Part shown: piece after piece, positions 14,323-17,651 of the stretch | Layout: the number at the start of each line of letters is the position of its first letter | Position numbering within the stretch: the first letter of the stretch is position 1 | Source of the DNA: Kocuria sp. p3-SID1428 | GTDB lineage: Bacteria > Actinomycetota > Actinomycetes > Actinomycetales > Micrococcaceae | Assembly: GCF_025149945.1 (NCBI RefSeq) | Contig: NZ_JALXVH010000050.1 | Location: 1 to 17,651, forward strand | Length of the DNA: 17,651 nucleotides | Reading direction: 5' to 3' | Translations under genes and position numbers: made by a program | Notes under the pieces: model-generated | Seen by the model: the letters and a program-made list of their open reading frames with translations, nothing else | What the model was told of the DNA's origin: nothing | Database searches by the model: none

Positions 14323-14646
14323 TCAGTCGCTTCCGCCGCCGCCGTCGCCACCGCCGGAATCGCCGCCGGAGGCGCCGCCACCGAACCAGCCGGAGCCACC
14401 GCCCGCATCCGCGCCCGAGTCGCCGAACCAGCCCGAGCCGCTGTCATGGTGCCTGTCGTCGGAGTCCCAGCCCTGGGAGTCCGCGTACGTGGCCCCGCCC
14501 AGGACCGCGCCGTCCGCTCCGGAGCCGGGGCGTCGGCGCGAGCGGTCGCTGGAGGCGCGCACGATCACCACCACGATGATGACCAGCAGCGCGACGATGA
14601 CCAGCAGCGCGGTGCCCAGGACGACGAGGGGCCCGATCGAGATCAT
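14323..14646 (-). CDS. Small single-pass membrane protein with Gly/Ser/Asp-rich tail
   Basis: A 107-residue protein of unknown function. Residues about 5-29 form one strongly hydrophobic Val/Ile/Leu membrane segment, followed by a basic stop-transfer stretch (Arg-Ala-Ser-Ser-Asp-Arg-Ser-Arg-Arg-Arg). The remaining 65 residues are Gly/Ser/Asp-rich and probably disordered, with a twice-repeated Gly-Ser-Gly-Trp-Phe-Gly motif and an acidic, poly-Gly C-terminus ending Ser-Asp. By the positive-inside rule the tail is likely cytoplasmic. The ATG at 14646 is preceded by TATGCT ending 6 nt upstream, a leaderless promoter geometry. It lies 48 nt downstream of the amylosucrase start on the same strand side, so it is transcribed toward amylosucrase. 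Similar tails occur in several actinobacterial membrane proteins, but I cannot name a family. Confidence 0.7.
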   Translation of the reverse strand: MISIGPLVVLGTALLVIVALLVIIVVVIVRASSDRSRRRPGSGADGAVLGGATYADSQGWDSDDRHHDSGSGWFGDSGADAGGGSGWFGGGASGGDSGGGDGGGGSD

Positions 14647-14652
14647 GGCAGG

Positions 14653-14658
14653 AGCATA
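14653..14658 (-). promoter_or_regulatory. Leaderless-type -10 element of the small membrane protein gene
   Basis: Minus-strand TATGCT fits TAnnnT and ends 6 nt before the ATG at 14646. A perfect inverted repeat, GAGCCC-AGC-GGGCTC (14659-14673), sits directly upstream in the -10/-35 spacer. It could be an operator. Confidence 0.5.
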
Positions 14659-14671
14659 GAGCCCAGCGGGC

Positions 14672-14800
14672 TCAGTCGTTCCCGCCGGAATCGCCGCTGA
14701 TGGAGTCGGCGCCGAGGGTGTCCCCGCCGACGGCCTCGAGTCGTCGAAAGGCGACGCAGATCACGCGATCCTCGTGCGAGCGTGGGAGAATCAGTCTCAT
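14672..14800 (-). CDS. Possible 42-residue small ORF, divergent to the lactate dehydrogenase gene
   Basis: An ATG at 14800 opens a 42-codon frame (Met-Arg-Leu-Ile-Leu-Pro-Arg-Ser-His-Glu...) ending Asp-Ser-Gly-Gly-Asn-Asp, a tail like that of the next gene downstream (Gly-Gly-Gly-Gly-Ser-Asp). There is no clear ribosome site, and its start overlaps the oppositely oriented ATG at 14799. It could equally be non-coding leader DNA. Coding status is uncertain. Confidence 0.2.
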   Translation of the reverse strand: MRLILPRSHEDRVICVAFRRLEAVGGDTLGADSISGDSGGND

Positions 14801-17651
14801 GAAGTCACCGCTCCCGCTGCCCGTCAGAACCGCCTCCCGCGCCCCGCAGGAGCCGCAGGATCCCCTGCTACGCGATCTCGGCGCTTGGCCGGGCCAGCTC
14901 GTGGACTCGCGGCTCGAGCGCCGAGCCGCCGCGCACGACGCCTCCCACTACCTCCTGCAGCCCCGCGCCCTGGTCCGCCCGCACTCGGCCGACGAACTCG
15001 GCTCCCTGCTGCGGATCCTGGAGCATCACGACGCCGGCCTGACCCTGCGCTCGGGCGGGACGTCGCTGTCCGGGCAGGCCGTCACGGACCAGGTCCTCGT
15101 GGACGTGCGGCGGCACTTCCGCGGCGTCGAGGTCCTGGACGACGGGGCGCGGGTGCGCGTGCGCCCCGGCAGCACCGTCCGCGAGGTCAATGCCGTGCTG
15201 GCCGCGCACGGCCGCAAGCTCGGCCCCGACCCGGCCAGCGAGTCCGCCTGCACCCTGGGTGGGGTCATCGCGGACAACTCCTCGGGCATGCACTGCGGCA
15301 CAGAGCAGAACACCTACCGCACGCTCGAGTCCATGGTGATGGTGCTGCCCTCGGGCACGGTCCTGGACACCGCGGACCACGACGCCGACCGGCAGCTGCG
15401 CGAGGCCGAGCCCGAGCTGCACGAGGGCCTGCTGCGCCTGCGCCGCCGTGTCACGGGTGATGCCGCCTCCACAGCGACCATCGAGCGGCTCTTCGCCATG
15501 AAGAACACCATGGGCTACGGCCTCAACGCGTTCCTGGACGAGACCGAGCCCGTGCGGATCCTGCAGCGGCTGATGATCGGCTCGGAGGGCACGCTGGGCT
15601 TCGTGGCAGAGGCCGTGCTGCGCACCGTGGAGATCGCCCCGGAGGTCGCCACGGGCCTGCTGGTCTTCCCCACGCTGCTCGAGGCCGCCTCGGCGGTGCC
15701 GGGTCTGGTGGGCATCGACTCGGCCACCGTGGAGCTGATGGATGCGACCTCCCTGCGGGTGGCCCAGTCCTCCGGCACTGCTCCTCGGCAGATCATGGAC
15801 ATCGACGTGGCCGATCACGCAGCGCTGCTGGTCGAGTACAACGCGGGCAGCCCCGAGCAGCTCACCGCCCGCAGCCGCACCGCGCAGGAGCACTTCGCCG
15901 GGCTCGGCCTGTCAGCAGACCCCGGGCTGACCAGCGACCCGGCTGCCCGGGCCGGGCTGTGGACCGTGCGCAAGGGCCTGTACGCCGCCGTCGCTGGGAA
16001 CCGGCCCTCCGGGGCGAACGCGCTGCTGGAGGACGTCGTGGTCCCGGTGGAGCGCCTGGGCGAGACCTGCAACGAGCTCAACCGCCTGTTCGACGCCCAC
16101 GACTACGAGCAGTCGGTGATCTTCGGCCACGCCAAGGACGGCAACGTCCACTTCATGCTCAACGAGCAGTTCGCAGACACGAACGGGCTGGCGCGCTACG
16201 AGCGCTTCACCGACGAGATGGTCGAGCTCATCTTGGACGCCGGAGGCTCGCTGAAGGCCGAGCACGGCACCGGGAGGATCATGGCGCCGTTCGTGCGCCG
16301 CCAGTACGGCGACGAGCTCTACGAGGTCATGCGCGAGCTCAAGGCCCTCGTGGACCCGCGCGGGGCGTTCAACCCGGGCGTGATCCTCAACGACGATCCC
16401 CGCTGCTACCTCCAGGACCTCAAGATCGCTCCCACGGTCGAGGAGGAGGTCGATCGCTGCGTGGAGTGCGGCTACTGCGAGCCGGTGTGCCCCTCCCAGG
16501 ATCTGACGCTCACGCCGCGCCAGCGCATCGTGGGCCGGCGCGAAATCCGCGACGCCGAGCAGCGCGGGGACCGCGACCAGGCGGAGGCCATGCTGCGGGA
16601 GTACGCCTACCTGGGCGAGCAGACTTGTGCCGTGGACGGCATGTGCTCCACGGCCTGCCCCGTGGACATCGACACCGGCGATCTGGTCCGACGCCTGCGT
16701 GCCGAGAGCGCCTCGCGGGTCGAGGACCTCGGCTGGGACACGGCCGCCCGGCGCTGGGACGTGAGCGTGCGAGCGGCCTCGAGCGCGCTGAGCGCAGCCG
16801 ATGCCCTGCCCTCGGCCCTGCCGCGTGCGACCACCTCGGCGGCTCGGGCGGTGCTCGGCACGGACCGGGTGCCGGCGTACTCGCAGCATCTGCCCGCAGG
16901 AGGAGGGCCCCGGCCCGAGCCGCAGTCGCCTCCGGAGGCGCAGGCTGTGCTCTTCGCCGCCTGCGTGTCCTCGATGTTCGGCGGCTCCGAGGCCGGCGAG
17001 CCGTCGGCGGCCCAGGCGCTGCTGCGGCTGTGCGAGAGGGCAGGGGTGCCGATCGCCGTGCCCGAGGGACTGGCCTCGACCTGCTGCGGGACGCCGTGGA
17101 AGTCCAAGGGCATGACCTCGGGCTTCGAGCGGATGACGCGGACCACGCTGCCGATGCTCTGGGAGGCCACGGACCACGGTCGCCTGCCGGTGGTCTGCGA
17201 TGCGTCGTCGTGCACCGAGGGCCTCGAGGCCATGCAGGCGGCGGCCGGGCCGGACTCCCCCTGGGCCGGTCTGCGCTTCGTGGACTCGGTGGAGTTCGTC
17301 GCCCGGGAGGTGCTGCCCGGCCTGCAGGTGCACGAGCGCCTCGGGTCGATGGCGCTGCACCCCACGTGCTCCTCCACCCAGCTCGGGCTCAACGAATCCC
17401 TGCGAAAGATCGCCGAGGCCATGGCCGAGGAGGTCGTCGTGCCCCTCGAGTGGCGCTGCTGCGCCTACGCCGGGGACCGGGGGATGCTGCACCCCGAGCT
17501 GACCGCCTCGGCCACGCGTCGGGAGGCCGCCGAGGTGGGCGAGCACGGCTTCGACGCCTACGCCTCCCTGAACCGCACCTGCGAGCTCGGGATGACGGAG
17601 GCCACCGGCAGGCCGTACCGCCACGTCCTGCAGCACCTCGAGGCCGCCACC
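14799..17651 (+). CDS. FAD- and Fe-S-binding D-lactate dehydrogenase-type oxidoreductase (3' end cut by window)
   Basis: 951 codons are visible, with no stop before the window edge. Residues about 1-500 are an FAD_binding_4/FAD-oxidase unit like D-lactate dehydrogenase and GlcD: the FAD loop Arg84-Ser-Gly-Gly-Thr-Ser-Leu-Ser-Gly-Gln, 'GPDPASESACTLGGVIADNS' (142-161), and His444-Ala-Lys-Asp-Gly-Asn-Val-His. Two Fe-S motifs follow: Cys554-x2-Cys-x2-Cys-x3-Cys564-Pro, and Cys610-x5-Cys616-x3-Cys620-Pro. The C-terminal part has cysteine-rich heterodisulfide-reductase-like motifs (Thr-Cys-Cys-Gly, His-Pro-Thr-Cys-Ser, Arg-Cys-Cys-Ala-Tyr-Ala-Gly-Asp-Arg-Gly). The protein oxidises a 2-hydroxyacid, probably D-lactate, and passes electrons to the respiratory chain; glycolate or 2-hydroxyglutarate are alternatives. 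The ATG at 14799 has no ribosome site but has GAGAAT 7 nt upstream. Few residues are probably missing. Confidence 0.9.
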   Translation, partial: MKSPLPLPVRTASRAPQEPQDPLLRDLGAWPGQLVDSRLERRAAAHDASHYLLQPRALVRPHSADELGSLLRILEHHDAGLTLRSGGTSLSGQAVTDQVLVDVRRHFRGVEVLDDGARVRVRPGSTVREVNAVLAAHGRKLGPDPASESACTLGGVIADNSSGMHCGTEQNTYRTLESMVMVLPSGTVLDTADHDADRQLREAEPELHEGLLRLRRRVTGDAASTATIERLFAMKNTMGYGLNAFLDETEPVRILQRLMIGSEGTLGFVAEAVLRTVEIAPEVATGLLVFPTLLEAASAVPGLVGIDSATVELMDATSLRVAQSSGTAPRQIMDIDVADHAALLVEYNAGSPEQLTARSRTAQEHFAGLGLSADPGLTSDPAARAGLWTVRKGLYAAVAGNRPSGANALLEDVVVPVERLGETCNELNRLFDAHDYEQSVIFGHAKDGNVHFMLNEQFADTNGLARYERFTDEMVELILDAGGSLKAEHGTGRIMAPFVRRQYGDELYEVMRELKALVDPRGAFNPGVILNDDPRCYLQDLKIAPTVEEEVDRCVECGYCEPVCPSQDLTLTPRQRIVGRREIRDAEQRGDRDQAEAMLREYAYLGEQTCAVDGMCSTACPVDIDTGDLVRRLRAESASRVEDLGWDTAARRWDVSVRAASSALSAADALPSALPRATTSAARAVLGTDRVPAYSQHLPAGGGPRPEPQSPPEAQAVLFAACVSSMFGGSEAGEPSAAQALLRLCERAGVPIAVPEGLASTCCGTPWKSKGMTSGFERMTRTTLPMLWEATDHGRLPVVCDASSCTEGLEAMQAAAGPDSPWAGLRFVDSVEFVAREVLPGLQVHERLGSMALHPTCSSTQLGLNESLRKIAEAMAEEVVVPLEWRCCAYAGDRGMLHPELTASATRREAAEVGEHGFDAYASLNRTCELGMTEATGRPYRHVLQHLEAAT

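Noticed and set aside
12508..14700. A 730-codon plus-strand frame
   Set aside because: It is antisense to amylosucrase, which has all catalytic residues in the minus frame. The frame is compositional shadow.
15912..17636. A 574-codon minus-strand frame
   Set aside because: It is antisense to the FAD/Fe-S oxidoreductase, whose FAD and cysteine motifs are unmistakable in the plus frame.
1..17651. Search for CRISPR arrays, tRNA/rRNA, insertion sequences, toxin-antitoxin or phage genes
   Set aside because: No regularly spaced repeats, tRNA-like folds, transposase motifs or defence-system proteins were seen.

Overview
The window is chromosomal DNA from a high-GC Gram-positive bacterium (Actinomycetota), most likely a member of the Micrococcales. 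Evidence for this is the very high GC content, frequent GTG starts, stop/start overlaps, leaderless-type promoters of the form TAnnnT followed 6-7 nt later by the start codon, and the gene content: Excalibur-domain surface proteins, a DasR-like regulator with a matching operator, and a GlcNAc phosphotransferase system. The genus cannot be fixed from the sequence. I see no rRNA, tRNA, CRISPR array, insertion sequence or phage gene.

Layout. (1) 1-2018, minus strand: two secreted proteins, each with two Excalibur calcium-binding domains and a sorting-like C-terminus (P-x-G-x-A-x-T-G, hydrophobic stretch, Arg-Arg). A 12-bp-stem hairpin separates them. The 317-nt gap upstream of the second holds paired 19-bp repeats spaced 42 bp apart and two large hairpins. 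(2) 2019-3685, minus: a bacterial PH-domain protein and a MocR/LysN-type PLP aminotransferase. (3) 3732-8497: a GlcNAc uptake and catabolism locus. The minus arm is EIIC-nagB-nagA and the plus arm is EIIB-EIIA-DasR-like regulator. A 16-bp palindrome of DasR-operator type lies between the arms. (4) 8565-10247: a patatin-like phospholipase convergent with a Crp/Fnr regulator that has FNR-like cysteines and an FNR-like recognition helix. (5) 10304-12109, plus: a DUF1801 protein abutting a CynX/NimT-type MFS transporter. (6) 12147-12253: an intergenic block with a 34-bp imperfect repeat at 70-bp period. (7) 12280-14274, minus: amylosucrase. (8) 14323-14646, minus: a small membrane protein with a Gly/Ser/Asp-rich tail. 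(9) 14799 to the end, plus: a large FAD/Fe-S D-lactate dehydrogenase-type oxidoreductase cut by the window edge.

How it fits together. The clearest system is GlcNAc utilisation. EIIC with EIIB and EIIA (plus EI and HPr, encoded elsewhere) imports and phosphorylates GlcNAc. NagA deacetylates GlcNAc-6-P, NagB converts GlcN-6-P to fructose-6-P and ammonia, and the regulator probably binds the intergenic palindrome. The remaining genes look like independent units. No wholly new multi-gene system is evident. The most distinctive signals are the Excalibur pair with its regulatory architecture, the structured intergenic elements, and the cysteine arrangement of the Crp/Fnr protein.
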